A stretch of DNA of 64,000 nucleotides from Planctomycetaceae bacterium (GCA_029259845.1 JAJDEI010000110.1:20825-84824), one strand, 5' to 3'; positions 37,144 to 46,541 are shown, counted from the stretch's first letter. Notes: generated by a model not told the origin, from the sequence alone. Translations and numbers: made by a program.

Positions 37144-37422
37144 ATGACGCACGTTGTTGCCGAACCCTGTTTCGGATGTAAGTACACCGATTGTGTGGTC
37201 GTCTGCCCGGTGGAATGCTTCTACGAAGGGGAGCAGATCCTGTACATCCATCCGGATGAGTGCATCGACTGCGAAGCCTGCGTCCCGGAATGTCCCGTCG
37301 AGGCCATCTTCCACGAGGATAATCTGCCGGAAGAATGGGCGGGCTACATCGAACTCAACGCCGAGATGGCGACGCAGTGCCCGGTCATCACCGAAAAGAA
37401 AGAGCCGCTCGCCGAATCGTGA
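37144..37422 (+). CDS. fdxA: Seven-iron ferredoxin
   Basis: A 92-residue ferredoxin. The N-terminal cluster motif ([17 protein letters not shown]) and the second motif ([14 protein letters not shown]) match FdxA-type ferredoxins carrying one [3Fe-4S] and one [4Fe-4S] cluster. The C-terminal extension after residue 60 is also typical. It is a monocistronic gene with its own candidate promoter and terminator. An electron-transfer partner cannot be named from context. Confidence 0.93.
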   Translation: MTHVVAEPCFGCKYTDCVVVCPVECFYEGEQILYIHPDECIDCEACVPECPVEAIFHEDNLPEEWAGYIELNAEMATQCPVITEKKEPLAES

Positions 37423-37477
37423 TTTGATTCTCTGAGATCGGGTTTTTGGAAATCGGGCGTCGGATTCGCTGGCAATG

Positions 37478-37511
37478 AGAGGTGCCCTGTGCTTCCCTGC
37501 ACGGGGCCTCT
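37478..37511 (+). terminator. Hairpin downstream of the ferredoxin gene
   Basis: AGAGGTGCCCTGTGC and GCACGGGGCCTCT pair around CTTCCCT, followed by TCTGTCAT. The T tract is weak. Confidence 0.5.
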
Positions 37512-37652
37512 TCTGTCATGCACGGTTTCGACACGAGACGGTCGCGGTGATGCCGATGCGCAATCGTATTGACGGGCCGATGCAGTCGGCGCTCCGCCGG
37601 GAAGACGAGGATCTGTGAGCCTGCGCGGCTGGCGCGCAACCGGCTGCCGGTG

Positions 37653-37985
37653 TCAGTAGCGGGGGACCGACGCGTCGATCTGTTGCGACCACTCGTCGAT
37701 TCCGCCCGCCATGCTGACGGCGCGGTCGAAACCGTTCTCCCGCAACCAGAGCGCGACGCGCAGGCTTCGGACGCCGTGATGGCAGTAGACGATCACGTCC
37801 CGGTCCCGGTGGACGTCCAGTTCTCCCAGACGCTCCTGCAGTCGGCTCATTGGCAGCAGCTGCGCGCCGTCGATTCGCGCAGTCTCGTACTCGTCCGCCT
37901 CACGGCAGTCCAGGAGCAGGAAAGCATCGCCCGTGTCGAGGCGGCGCTTGACGGTTTCACAATCGGTGACAACGGTCTCTGTCAT
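37653..37985 (-). CDS. Single-domain rhodanese
   Basis: A 110-residue cytoplasmic rhodanese with the active-site loop VYCHHGVRS (Cys at about residue 68) and the N-terminal LLLDCREADEYETARIDGA strand-turn. It should carry persulfide sulfur. It is like the GlpE/YgaP type. It lies about 115 bp downstream of the DUF1015 gene on the same strand, so the two may be cotranscribed. Confidence 0.9.
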   Translation of the reverse strand: MTETVVTDCETVKRRLDTGDAFLLLDCREADEYETARIDGAQLLPMSRLQERLGELDVHRDRDVIVYCHHGVRSLRVALWLRENGFDRAVSMAGGIDEWSQQIDASVPRY

Positions 37986-38101
37986 CAGGCAGGATCCTCG
38001 GTCGCGTCAACGCGCAGGATGGAGATGGGCAAAGTGGTCGTTGAGAGTTGATGTCCGAGATTTGAGATCTCAACTCCGCGATGTCGCCCAAGGTCGTGTT
38101 C

Positions 38102-39340
38102 TCACAGCAGCGCTGTCACGAGGCCGCTGCGGATCTTGGGGTCGAACCACGTGGATTTGGGCGGCATGAAGCGGTTTTGCTCGCAGACGGCGATAAACTG
38201 GTCCATCGTGACCGCGGCCAGAGAGACCGCAAAGGCGTACTCTCCGGCGTCTACGCGCTGTTTGAGGTAGGCGGCGTCTTTGTTGCCGCCGACGAAGTTC
38301 AGCCTCGCGTCGCGGGCATCGGCCATGCCCAGGATGGTGTCGAACAACTGCCGCTGCACGATGTCCGCGTCAATCGACTGGGCTGCGTCGTTCGGGTCGA
38401 ACGTACCGGGACGCGGCGAGAGTTCGTACCATGCTCCGTCCATGTAAATTCCGATCTGGTGAATGTGCTCCGGGCGATAGGACGGCAACGCCCCGAGTGG
38501 CGCGATGGCAAAGGACTCGTCCAATTGGGCCAGGAGCGCCTCGGTCGTCATGCCGACGTCGTCGACCAATCGGTTGTACGGTTCGAGCCGCAGGCGGTCG
38601 GTGGGGAAGAACACCGCCAGAAAATGGTCGTTTCGCAGGGCCGCAGCCGCCGCGCTGCGGTGATTGCCATCGGCGACATAGGCAGCTGCTTCCGCGGCCA
38701 GCGTCTGCTGAAGTTCGGCGGCAGCGTCCGGTTCGGTCACCAGCCAGACGCGGTGCGTGTTGCCTGCCTCGTCGACGGTTGCGAAGTCCGGGTCGCCGGA
38801 ATCGGCGCGCGATTCGAGCGCGGCGATCAGTCGTCCGTTGCTGTCGCGGACGGCACAGTTGACGGTTCCGATGTAGGCGTTGGTTGCCCGGATCAGCTTT
38901 GCACGGCCTTCGGCCTTTTCCGGGCGGATGCCTTCATTGCGGACGATCACGCCAGCCGGGTTTTGCTCGGTCCGAATCTCGTCCGTCCGAGCCATGCCGC
39001 CCAGTCCCAACTGCCGCACATCCGGTCGTTTTGGGGAGACGAGTTCGTAGACCCACAGCAGGCTCTCGACGGCGCGGGTGTTGGCCGAGGCAACGAGATT
39101 CTTGAAGTTGACCGCCGCGAGCTCGAGCGCTTCCGGAGATCCGTCGGCCAGCCGCTGGTCGAAGTTGGTAACATCGCAGTGCGCCATCGTGACGCGCAGC
39201 ACACTGTCCGGCTGGGAGCGGAGCAGGTCGAAGATTTCGCGGTCGCCCTGAAACTCGTCGTAATTGGGAGCGCTGATTCTCGCCGCAGCCGCACTGTCAG
39301 TCGGCACTAGCGCATGGAGAACGGGAGAGACGGAGACCAT
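38102..39340 (-). CDS. DUF1015 family protein
   Basis: A 412-residue cytoplasmic protein with the hallmark YVADGNHRSAAA near residue 238 and the typical start MVSVSPVLHALVP. Family members are near-universal in some phyla; their reaction is unknown, although the DGNHR motif resembles ParB/kinase-like phosphate sites. A GTG four codons upstream is an alternative start. Confidence 0.85.
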   Translation of the reverse strand: MVSVSPVLHALVPTDSAAAARISAPNYDEFQGDREIFDLLRSQPDSVLRVTMAHCDVTNFDQRLADGSPEALELAAVNFKNLVASANTRAVESLLWVYELVSPKRPDVRQLGLGGMARTDEIRTEQNPAGVIVRNEGIRPEKAEGRAKLIRATNAYIGTVNCAVRDSNGRLIAALESRADSGDPDFATVDEAGNTHRVWLVTEPDAAAELQQTLAAEAAAYVADGNHRSAAAAALRNDHFLAVFFPTDRLRLEPYNRLVDDVGMTTEALLAQLDESFAIAPLGALPSYRPEHIHQIGIYMDGAWYELSPRPGTFDPNDAAQSIDADIVQRQLFDTILGMADARDARLNFVGGNKDAAYLKQRVDAGEYAFAVSLAAVTMDQFIAVCEQNRFMPPKSTWFDPKIRSGLVTALL

Positions 39341-39436
39341 GTCAGGATTCACGCAGGAGGAAAAGAAGGGAATGACAACTCACACGGCAAGAGAAAAGTG
39401 AGTTCGCGTGTATCATCTCAGACATGCAATTGCAAT

Positions 39437-41017
39437 TCATTGTCCCGACTGATCGCCGAGCATGGGCCACTCCGGAAAACTTTTCAGGAACGCGTCTGTC
39501 ATCTCGCGGCGAATGCGGTCTCGTAGCTGCGATGTCATGAGCGTGCTGTGGTCTTTGCCGGGGTGAATCTCGACGACCGCGTCGCTGTGCAGGTTTTTGA
39601 GCGATTCTTTCAGGAGCCGCGTGGCTCCGTCGAGCAGGAAGGTGTCCTCGCTCCCCATGAAGACGTGCAGTTTGCCTTGCAGGCGCGAGGCGAGGCCGTC
39701 CCAGCGTCGTTCGAGCTGCAGGCGGAGATCGTACGGTTCCCAACTTCGGGCGACGTCCGTATCAATGATGCCGGTCTCGCGGTCCCACAGGCGGAGCGGC
39801 GTGCCGTCCGGGCCGCGGGGACTGAAGACCGCTTCGAAACTGTGGAGCTGCCCGCCTGGACCGAGCACATGCTCCATCCACGCGAAATCATCGTACGACA
39901 GCACCGGTCGGCCGTTGTGTTGCGCGATGGGCCGCCGCTCCCCTTGCGGGCCGACGTACATGTTCTCGTCGGGGCGGTACAGATTGATCCGCTGGAAGTC
40001 GCGAAAATCGACCGGGTCCGGAGCCGTGCTCCACACGCCTCCGAAAACATCCGGATAGGCCACCTGCAACCAAAGCGTGCTCCATCCGCCGGAAGAATGG
40101 CCGGTGAGAAAGCGGGCTCTGGCCTCTGGGATGCTGCGGAATTGCCGGTCGAAAGCGCGAAGAAACTCGGTGACCAGCGCCTCCCCGACCGGGCCGTTGT
40201 TGGCAGAATCAGCAAAGACATGATGGCCCAACGGGCAACTCGGATCGAGCATGATCCGAAAGAATTCGACGCCCCGTTCGTTTTGTTCGAGCACGGGGTT
40301 CTGCCGACGTGCCCGGTGGTGGGTCCCGCCGAAGCCGGGGACGGTGAAGATCGTCGGATACTTGCGCTGCGGATGGTCGCGATATCCGGCGGGCAGCACG
40401 ACGGCTCCCTGCAGAAACACGTCGCGTCCGTAGAAATCGCTCAGCAACGCCGACCGGACGCGCAGCAGTTTGGTCCACTCGGTCTCCCCGAATGGTTGGT
40501 CGCGGATGATCCGGCCAATCGTCAGCGACAGCGGGGAATCGTCCGCAGAGACTCGCTCGACGTCACTGTATCCGTTCCCCGGACCGGTGCCCACCTGTCG
40601 CGAGTGCGGGTTGAACCGCGCGACCGCCTGCACGTGATATCCCCGGAGGCGGATGTCCGAGAAGTCACGAGGAAATGTGAGCACGCCGTCGGTTCGCGGG
40701 GAGAGCCGCAGCTCTTCGCCGGGCTGCCAGTCTGTCACATCGAGCGACAGGAACGGCTCTGGGTGAAACCAATTCGGCCCCCGGCGAGGCTCTTGCGTCT
40801 GCCGGCTGAAGAATAGGTACACACGTCCGGAGAACGGTTGTTCGCGGATCGCGCGGCTGAACGTCACCGCGAACTCGGGAGCCGCGAACTCGGGAGCAAC
40901 ACCGCCCGCAGCGGTTACGATGGTCAGCGGCGCAGCGATGAACACCGCAATCGCGGCTGCTAAGATGACCGGTCTTCGACGGCGACAACCGCCCGGGGTC
41001 GTAGGGATGACTTTCAT
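39437..41017 (-). CDS. Secreted esterase / alpha-beta hydrolase
   Basis: A 526-residue exported protein. The basic N-terminus with a hydrophobic run (about residues 17-37) is a signal peptide. An N-terminal beta-rich domain of about 140 residues precedes an esterase-type alpha/beta-hydrolase domain: TVPGFGGTHH, nucleophile GHSSGGWS near residue 320, acid SEDTF and His in PGKDHSTLM near residue 490. Substrate unknown. The ATG lies 39 bp from the divergent slyX start. AAGGAG occurs 14 bases upstream, which is longer than optimal. Confidence 0.85.
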   Translation of the reverse strand: MKVIPTTPGGCRRRRPVILAAAIAVFIAAPLTIVTAAGGVAPEFAAPEFAVTFSRAIREQPFSGRVYLFFSRQTQEPRRGPNWFHPEPFLSLDVTDWQPGEELRLSPRTDGVLTFPRDFSDIRLRGYHVQAVARFNPHSRQVGTGPGNGYSDVERVSADDSPLSLTIGRIIRDQPFGETEWTKLLRVRSALLSDFYGRDVFLQGAVVLPAGYRDHPQRKYPTIFTVPGFGGTHHRARRQNPVLEQNERGVEFFRIMLDPSCPLGHHVFADSANNGPVGEALVTEFLRAFDRQFRSIPEARARFLTGHSSGGWSTLWLQVAYPDVFGGVWSTAPDPVDFRDFQRINLYRPDENMYVGPQGERRPIAQHNGRPVLSYDDFAWMEHVLGPGGQLHSFEAVFSPRGPDGTPLRLWDRETGIIDTDVARSWEPYDLRLQLERRWDGLASRLQGKLHVFMGSEDTFLLDGATRLLKESLKNLHSDAVVEIHPGKDHSTLMTSQLRDRIRREMTDAFLKSFPEWPMLGDQSGQ

Positions 41018-41056
41018 AAAAACGCCACTTTCTCCTTCTGAAACAGAGGCCGCACC

Positions 41057-41272
41057 ATGAGCGCCGACCGGGCGACGGACGAGCGTCTTGACACGATCGA
41101 AACTCTGTTGTCGCATCTTCAGCACGACGTCGACAAGCTTAACGAGGCGTTGATTTCGCGACAGACGGAAATCAGCGAACTCAATCGACAGTTGACCAAG
41201 CTCACGTCGGCCGTCGACCAGATCCCGCAGCCGCCCGACAATCCCCTCGACGAACGACCGCCGCATTATTAG
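41057..41272 (+). CDS. slyX: SlyX family coiled-coil protein
   Basis: A 71-residue protein, one amphipathic helix with heptad spacing (ERLDTIETLLSHLQHDVDKL) and the conserved C-terminal DERPPHY. SlyX proteins are small cytoplasmic coiled coils of unknown role. The gene is divergent from the esterase and upstream of MITE copy B. Confidence 0.9.
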   Translation: MSADRATDERLDTIETLLSHLQHDVDKLNEALISRQTEISELNRQLTKLTSAVDQIPQPPDNPLDERPPHY

Positions 41273-41381
41273 TGCGGCCGGGGGCGGGGACCAGGGGGCG
41301 GGGACCGGGGAGCGGGGGGCGGAGAGCGGGAGGACTCAGGACCGAGTGATGTCCCCATCTCCCATCTCCCAACTCCCAACG

Positions 41382-41538
41382 CAGGGCCATTCAAAGTTTC
41401 ACTTGGGAGAAGACCGACCGGGACAAGTTCAATGGGAACCCGAAGCGTCAGCGAGGACGCGAACGTGAGTGAGCGATTCGTCCCTCGCTGACGCTTCGGG
41501 TGACGAGGTTGCCCAGCTTCCATCTTTGAACGGCCCTA
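41382..41538. mobile_element. MITE family 1, copy B
   Basis: 157 bp. Ends CAGGGCCATTCAAAG and CTTTGAACGGCCCTA, inner inverted repeats ACCCGAAGCGTCAGCGAGG and CCTCGCTGACGCTTCGGGT. Flanks ACTCCCAACG (41372-41381) and CCTCCCAACG (41539-41548) match at 9 of 10 positions. This is the only copy between two co-directional genes. Confidence 0.88.
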
Positions 41539-41621
41539 CCTCCCAACGGCGGTTCCCTGTTGACGGGCCTCCGGCAGTGGTACCATGCTGTCTGACGGAG
41601 CGGGTCGTTCGTTTTGCATGG

Positions 41622-42752
41622 ATGGAGCCCATGGCATTGGAGCTGTTTCACCCCGGTTTGGAAGGAGTCATCGCCGGCGAGACGACCATCTCGTGCGTCG
41701 AAGGAGAGTTTCTGTATCGGGGCTTTCCGGTTTGCGATCTCGCCGAGGAAGCCCGATTTCTGGAAGTGGCCCATCTGCTGCTGACGGAGGAGTTGCCCAC
41801 CGAGGAGCAATTGGCCGATTTCCGCAGTCTATTGTGGGAAGATGCGTGCCTGCCGGATGTGGCCGTCAGTTTTCTCCGCGAGTTGCCGCTGCATGTCGGG
41901 CCGCTGGAGATGTTGCGGTCCGGCATGAGCCTGTTGGGGAACAGTGATCCGCAACTGGGCGATCCCATTCTGGAAGCGGGCGCGTCCCAGGCGATCCGCT
42001 TGCTCGCCCAGGTGCCGCTGTTGCTGGGGGAGTGGAGGCGGCTGCGTGACGGGCTGCCGTCCATCGAACCGAACCCCGCCTGGACGTATGCGGGCCATCT
42101 GTTGGCACAGATCACCGGGCGAGAGCCGACGCCGCTGGCCGAGCGGGTGTTCGAAGCGTCCCTGATCCTGACGGCCGATGATGCGTTTTCGCCGTCGACG
42201 TTCGCCGCGCGGCTCGCCGTTTCCGCCGGAGCCGATGCGATGTCAGCCGTCACGGCAGCGGTTGCCGCATTAGCAGGGCCGGATCTCGCGCATCGGTACT
42301 CCTCGGTGCTCGATGTGCTCGCCGCCGTGCGAAACAGCGAGGACGCCCAGCGGTGGGTGAGGTATCGCATCGGCGAATCGCTGCCGTTGCCCGGCTTCGG
42401 ACGAGAGGGAGAGACCGATGTTGATCCCCGCGCTGCCTTGTTGGAGCGCTATTGCGACGACTTGGCCGATGAAACCGAATGCCACCGGGACGAACAGGTT
42501 GCCGACGCAATCGAGCGAGCCGTGTGGGAGGCGACCGGGCGCTCGCCGACCCTCGAATGGCCCGCGGCTCGCCTGTACGACGGACTGGGGATCGCCCACG
42601 ATTTGCATGCGCCGACGTTCGTGTGTAGCCGCCTGGTTGGTTGGTGTGCCCACGTGGTCGAGCAGGCGGAGAGCGAGGAGGAGATCCGTCCCCGATCAAG
42701 GTATCGGGGAGCGGAACGGCAGGTTTTTGAACCGTTGGTGGTGCGTGGTTAG
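41622..42752 (+). CDS. Citrate synthase-fold protein lacking catalytic residues
   Basis: A 376-residue protein clearly of citrate synthase descent: GLEGVIAGETTISCVEGEFLYRGFPVCDL at the N-terminus, STFAARLAVSAGADAMSAV in the middle and LGIAHDLHAPTFVCSRLVGWCAHVVEQ at the end. Every catalytic position is changed. HELNAS reads DAFSPS, GPLHGGAN reads GPDLAHRY, GFGHxVY reads GFGREGE, and the aspartate of NVDFYSG is lost (LEWPAAR). It cannot make citrate by the known mechanism. The frame is intact with no stops, so it is not a pseudogene. A binding or regulatory role is likely but unproven. Start ATG at 41622; a second ATG is three codons later. Confidence 0.8.
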   Translation: MEPMALELFHPGLEGVIAGETTISCVEGEFLYRGFPVCDLAEEARFLEVAHLLLTEELPTEEQLADFRSLLWEDACLPDVAVSFLRELPLHVGPLEMLRSGMSLLGNSDPQLGDPILEAGASQAIRLLAQVPLLLGEWRRLRDGLPSIEPNPAWTYAGHLLAQITGREPTPLAERVFEASLILTADDAFSPSTFAARLAVSAGADAMSAVTAAVAALAGPDLAHRYSSVLDVLAAVRNSEDAQRWVRYRIGESLPLPGFGREGETDVDPRAALLERYCDDLADETECHRDEQVADAIERAVWEATGRSPTLEWPAARLYDGLGIAHDLHAPTFVCSRLVGWCAHVVEQAESEEEIRPRSRYRGAERQVFEPLVVRG

Positions 42753-43362
42753 TTGGCGTTCCTGACGGTTCGCATTGATCCCGGTCGGACCGGGTTAGCA
42801 GTGGAGCTTGCTCCAGCCGTTCGGGCGGCGCCTTCGTGCCGGCGTGGCGCGGCCGCCAAACGAGGTTTCAAGCCTTGACGGAGGGGGCATCGGGTTGATG
42901 CTCCAGAGGGAGAAGGGGACGGAACAATCTGCTCGTTCTGCCCCAATCGCCGCATTCGTCGTCATTGAGAAACGGGCGCTCAAGATTTCCCCCCAGCTTG
43001 ACGATGCAAGGGGCTTCACGCACTCTGAGGGCCGCAATTTTCGCGAGACCGGGCGAAATCGAAATTTTTTCGTTGACAAAACGCCTCTTCTCCCAAAAAA
43101 TCGGTTTGTCCGAACGAATCGACCCACCTGAACCATTCCTGCCATTTCCTGGACGGAATTGACCGCGCAACCATCGCTGACGGAATCGCAGCCGACTCGC
43201 TCTAAGTCGGTATGGGGCATGATGCTATCACGCGCGGAGGGGTGAGGAGTTCGACGGGCATTGTGCGGGCAGACGTCAGAAATCTCATTTGACGTCATGG
43301 TTTTAGCGGTCGCCGTTTCAGCAGCAACCGTTTCAGCAGCAACAGTGGAAATGGAGGAAGGA
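42753..43362. other. Intergenic region upstream of a small acidic protein gene
   Basis: 610 bases with no convincing gene. It holds GGAGCTTGCTCC, a short palindrome near 42802, a candidate promoter at 43073-43101 and the near-tandem CGTTTCAGCAGCAAC at 43313 and 43328. Confidence 0.5.
43073..43101 (+). promoter_or_regulatory. Weak candidate promoter
   Basis: TTGACA, 17-base spacer, AAAAAT; about 260 bases before the start of the small acidic protein gene. Strand and position fit but the -10 is poor. Confidence 0.3.
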
Positions 43363-43638
43363 ATGCAGTTTTCTTTCGAGGTAGACCCCGACCTCGACAC
43401 AGCCATCGGATTGGAATCGGATTTTGTCGGCTTGGATAGCGCCGACGAGGCGTCTGTGACGGACCTCCTGGACGTCCCGCTCCAACCCACGGAAGCGAAG
43501 CCTGGTTCGGAAGATAAGGTTCGCATGTTGTCGGCTCGCTACGCGGCCGGCGTACCACTCTGGCATGGTGCCGATTGCTATGACCACGGTCCTGGCGATC
43601 TCGGCGAATTCGATGATGACTCGGACGGAGACGTCTGA
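43363..43638 (+). CDS. Small acidic conserved-looking protein
   Basis: A 91-residue acidic protein. The start at 43363 (MQFSFEVDPDLDTAIGLE) is supported by GGAGG five bases upstream; an ATG 34 codons earlier would add a hydrophobic repeat translated from CGTTTCAGCAGCAAC. The segment PGSEDKVRMLSARYAAGVPLWH near residues 50-72 resembles a motif I associate with small planctomycete proteins of unknown role, and the end is an Asp-rich tail. Function unknown. Confidence 0.65.
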   Translation: MQFSFEVDPDLDTAIGLESDFVGLDSADEASVTDLLDVPLQPTEAKPGSEDKVRMLSARYAAGVPLWHGADCYDHGPGDLGEFDDDSDGDV

Positions 43639-43740
43639 AAAGCGGGCGGTTTGTTGCCGCAGTTTCTGACCACTATGAATCGGGGCCGTCGGCATCAGCC
43701 GGCGGCCCCGGTTTTCTTGGCAAGCCGCTGCTGACGAACA

Positions 43741-45021
43741 TCAGCGGTCGGCAGGGGACTCGATCCGATAGAGATGCCCCTCGCTCCGCACAAGCAGCGC
43801 ATGGCCGTGAACGGCATAGGATGCAAATGTCCGTTCCTCAGCGGCCAACGTATTGCGGCTGAGTTCTTCAAACTTGGTCGAAGCACGGACGACCGTTGCG
43901 GTGCCGTTCTCGTCCTGAAAATAGATGTTGCCCGCAGCGAGCAGCGGCGATGCGGAGAAGTTGCCGCCAAGACGCTCCCGCCAGTGCACTTCGCCGGTGT
44001 GGCCATCGACGCAACTGGCAATGCCCTTGTCGTCGACGAAATACAACGCCTCGCCTGCATACAGCAGCGACGGAGATTTCGGGGCCCCGCGGCGAAGCGA
44101 CCATTTCACATGGGAATCCGTCAGATCGCCCGTGCCATCAGGGTCGATCGCCAGCAGCCGCCCGTCGCCGAACCCGGTGCAGACGAACACCAGCCCTCCG
44201 CCGGCGACCGGCCTGGGGACGACGGAGAAGCCTTCCCCATAGCGCACCCTCCAGATTTCTTCGCCGGTTTGCGGGTCGTAGGCAAACACAGCACCGCTTC
44301 CGGGACAGACCGCCTGCCGGCGTCCCTGCACCTCGATGATCAACGGCGTGCAAAACGAAAACCCCTTCTCCACCTCGACGTCACGGTCCGTTCTCCACAC
44401 GTTTTGGCCGGATTGCTTATCCAATCCGACGACAAACTGCACGTCCCGGCCATCGCAGCAGATGACCAGTTTGTCATCGGCGATCGCCGGCGAGCCTCCG
44501 TTGCCATGATTGGGGGCGTACTCGATTTCGTGATTCTTCCAAACGATTGCTCCGTCGTCGATCTGCAAGCAGGCCGTCCCGTGAGGCCCGAAGTGCACAT
44601 AGAGGCGACCGCCTTCGAGGAGCGGAGTCGGACTGGCGTGCCCGTTTTTCTGATGCTTTTCGACCGAATCGCCCCCTGGCTGATCGAACGCCTCGACATC
44701 CCACACCGTTGCTCCCGTGCGGGCGTCCAGGCAGAGTACCCGCAGTGAGTGGCCCTTTTCTTCACCCTCCGCGTAGGGAACCGCCGTTGTCAGAAAGACC
44801 CGGTCGCCGGTAACGACCGGCGAAGACCATCCGCTGCCCGGGACGGCGCGCGTCCAGGCGATGTTCTCCGTCTCGCTCCACGCAATCGGGACGCCGCTCG
44901 CGTCAGAGAGACCCTGGCCGGTCGGCCCCCGAAACTCGGTCCAGTCCCCCGCGTTCGCTGATGAGACACCCGTTCCCAAGGCGACGGCGATCAGAGTGCG
45001 GGTTAGGATTGACGAAGACAT
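43741..45021 (-). CDS. Secreted PQQ-like beta-propeller protein
   Basis: A 426-residue exported protein with a signal peptide ending VSSANA-GDW. The rest is a WD/PQQ-like beta-propeller with typical blades: WTEFRGPTGQGLSDA at the start, GKTxVLxLDARTGATVW-type blades, and repeated LDKQSG, YDPQTGEEIW and VDGHTGEVHW turns. Planctomycetes encode many such proteins. No dehydrogenase quinone-binding disulfide is visible, so it is probably a structural or binding propeller rather than an alcohol dehydrogenase. Confidence 0.9.
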   Translation of the reverse strand: MSSSILTRTLIAVALGTGVSSANAGDWTEFRGPTGQGLSDASGVPIAWSETENIAWTRAVPGSGWSSPVVTGDRVFLTTAVPYAEGEEKGHSLRVLCLDARTGATVWDVEAFDQPGGDSVEKHQKNGHASPTPLLEGGRLYVHFGPHGTACLQIDDGAIVWKNHEIEYAPNHGNGGSPAIADDKLVICCDGRDVQFVVGLDKQSGQNVWRTDRDVEVEKGFSFCTPLIIEVQGRRQAVCPGSGAVFAYDPQTGEEIWRVRYGEGFSVVPRPVAGGGLVFVCTGFGDGRLLAIDPDGTGDLTDSHVKWSLRRGAPKSPSLLYAGEALYFVDDKGIASCVDGHTGEVHWRERLGGNFSASPLLAAGNIYFQDENGTATVVRASTKFEELSRNTLAAEERTFASYAVHGHALLVRSEGHLYRIESPADR

Positions 45022-45144
45022 ACAGACACCTCACAGGAATGTGACCGGGTAGCTTGTCCGGTGGATCATACGAGATTTCCCGCGATCACCAAACCGACTG
45101 CCGCCCGTCGCAGGCATCCGAAGCTGTTGTGACTGGGTGATGGG

Positions 45145-45301
45145 CAGGGCCATTCAAAGTTTCACTTTGGAGAAGATCGACCGGGACAAGCTCAATGGTA
45201 ACCCGAAGCGTCAGCGAGGAAGCGAGCGTGAGTGAGCGATTCGTCCCTCGCTGACGCTTCGGGTGACGAGGTTCCCCAGCTTCAATCTTTGAACCGCCCT
45301 G
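45145..45301. mobile_element. MITE family 1, copy C
   Basis: 157 bp, same orientation as B. Ends CAGGGCCATTCAAAG and CTTTGAACCGCCCTG. Perfect 10-bp target-site duplication GGGTGATGGG at 45135-45144 and 45302-45311. It lies between the divergent propeller and Bax-inhibitor genes. Confidence 0.92.
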
Positions 45302-45357
45302 GGGTGATGGGGTGAGCGAGACCATCAGAGCCCGGAGAGCTTGTGAGTTTTTCGGGG

Positions 45358-45458
45358 AAAACACCCGGTGTCTGATGCGGTCGAGAAACGCTGAGGACAT
45401 GAGCCGCCAAAATGGGGCGATTCGCGTCCTTGCTGATTCGAGACGCCGGGTGTTTGAC
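45358..45458. repeat. CAGACACCCGGTGTC inverted-repeat element, copy 2
   Basis: AAACACCCGGTGTCTGA at the left and GACGCCGGGTGTTTGACC at the right. Reverse complement matches the unit at 26423-26523, including CGAATCAG next to the end. Confidence 0.55.
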
Positions 45459-45681
45459 CGCGCGGTGGGAAAAACCACAGCCACCGAGCGTTAGCGACGG
45501 GATGCCGACGCCGCCCGTCGCTGTTCGAAAACCGTTCGCCACCCGTCGACGGATTCTCGGAGAAAGGTGTGATTCGCAGGTCGACAAGACCGGGTCTTGG
45601 TGTAAGAATTGGGCAGCCATGTTGGGGGGCCGCCGTCACGAATTCCGGCCCGATCTGTCCCCGACCTTTCAACAGACCCAT

Positions 45682-45726
45682 CCGACCGCCAACAACCGAC
45701 CGCCAACAACCGACCGCCAAGAACGG
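45682..45726 (+). repeat. CCGACCGCCAACAA tandem repeat before the Bax-inhibitor gene
   Basis: Three copies of a 14-mer, the last ending CCGACCGCCAAGAA, then CGGAGACTGATCG and the ATG. The tract is C/A-rich and G-poor, but here a GGAG Shine-Dalgarno follows it. Confidence 0.8.
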
Positions 45727-45736
45727 AGACTGATCG

Positions 45737-46456
45737 ATGAGCTCTGCGCCCGATTACGAGACCTCCCAAGAACGTGACCTGTTCGCGATCGACGCCATCG
45801 CCAGCGACCGAGCCGCCTTCATCCGCCGCACGTACGTGCACCTGTTTCTTGCTGTGGCGTCCTTTGCGTGCCTGACAGGCTACTTTCTGACGTCTCATGT
45901 CCTCGATGGCGTGATGCTTCGGGTAATCCAAAACAACCAATGGCTGTTGGTCTTTGGAGGCTTTCTGGTCGTCAGTTGGATTGCGAGTTGGATGGCACGC
46001 AGCGGTGCCTCTCCGGCCGTGCAGTACGGCGGGTTGATTCTCTACACCGTTGCCGAGGCGGTGATTTTTGTGCCGATCCTGATAGTGGCCCAGCGAATGG
46101 CTCCCGGCGGGGAGTTGATCATGCAGGCGGGAGCGCTGACGCTACTGATTTTTGGCGGATTGACAGCGGTCGTGATGCTGACCGGGGCCGACTTTTCTTT
46201 CCTGCGCACGGGCCTTTGGGTCGCGAGCATTGCCGCGCTGGGATTGATCGTCGTCGGGGCGTTCACAGGTTTCAGTCTCGGCCTCTGGTTTGTCGGCGGG
46301 ATGATCATTCTGATGTCCGGGTATATCCTCTACGACACCTCCAACGTCCTGCATCACTATCGCACGGATCAGCATGTCGCTGCCGCGCTGGCTTTGTTTG
46401 CTTCGCTGGCGACGTTGTTCTGGTACGTGCTCCAGTTGTTCATGAGCCGCGATTGA
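45737..46456 (+). CDS. Bax inhibitor-1 / YccA family membrane protein
   Basis: A 239-residue integral membrane protein with seven hydrophobic helices and the family end DTSNVLHHYRTDQHVAAALALFASLATLFWYVLQLF. Bacterial YccA/YbhL homologues modulate membrane proteases or calcium leak; no specific role can be assigned. GGAG lies eight bases before the ATG. Confidence 0.9.
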   Translation: MSSAPDYETSQERDLFAIDAIASDRAAFIRRTYVHLFLAVASFACLTGYFLTSHVLDGVMLRVIQNNQWLLVFGGFLVVSWIASWMARSGASPAVQYGGLILYTVAEAVIFVPILIVAQRMAPGGELIMQAGALTLLIFGGLTAVVMLTGADFSFLRTGLWVASIAALGLIVVGAFTGFSLGLWFVGGMIILMSGYILYDTSNVLHHYRTDQHVAAALALFASLATLFWYVLQLFMSRD

Positions 46457-46479
46457 GCGTTTCGCCCCTCACCAATACA

Positions 46480-46511
46480 AAAGCCCACGGGTGGCCAACC
46501 GTGGGCTTTTT
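46480..46511. terminator. Bidirectional intrinsic terminator
   Basis: AAAGCCCACGG (46480-46490) pairs perfectly with CCGTGGGCTTT (46499-46509), with T and A tracts on both sides. It separates the convergent Bax-inhibitor and greA genes. Confidence 0.9.
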
Positions 46512-46541
46512 CTGTGGGCATTGTTCGCGGGCTTTCGCCGC

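Noticed and set aside
41469..41621. Longer start for the citrate synthase-like gene
   Set aside because: The extra N-terminus is a translation of MITE copy B.
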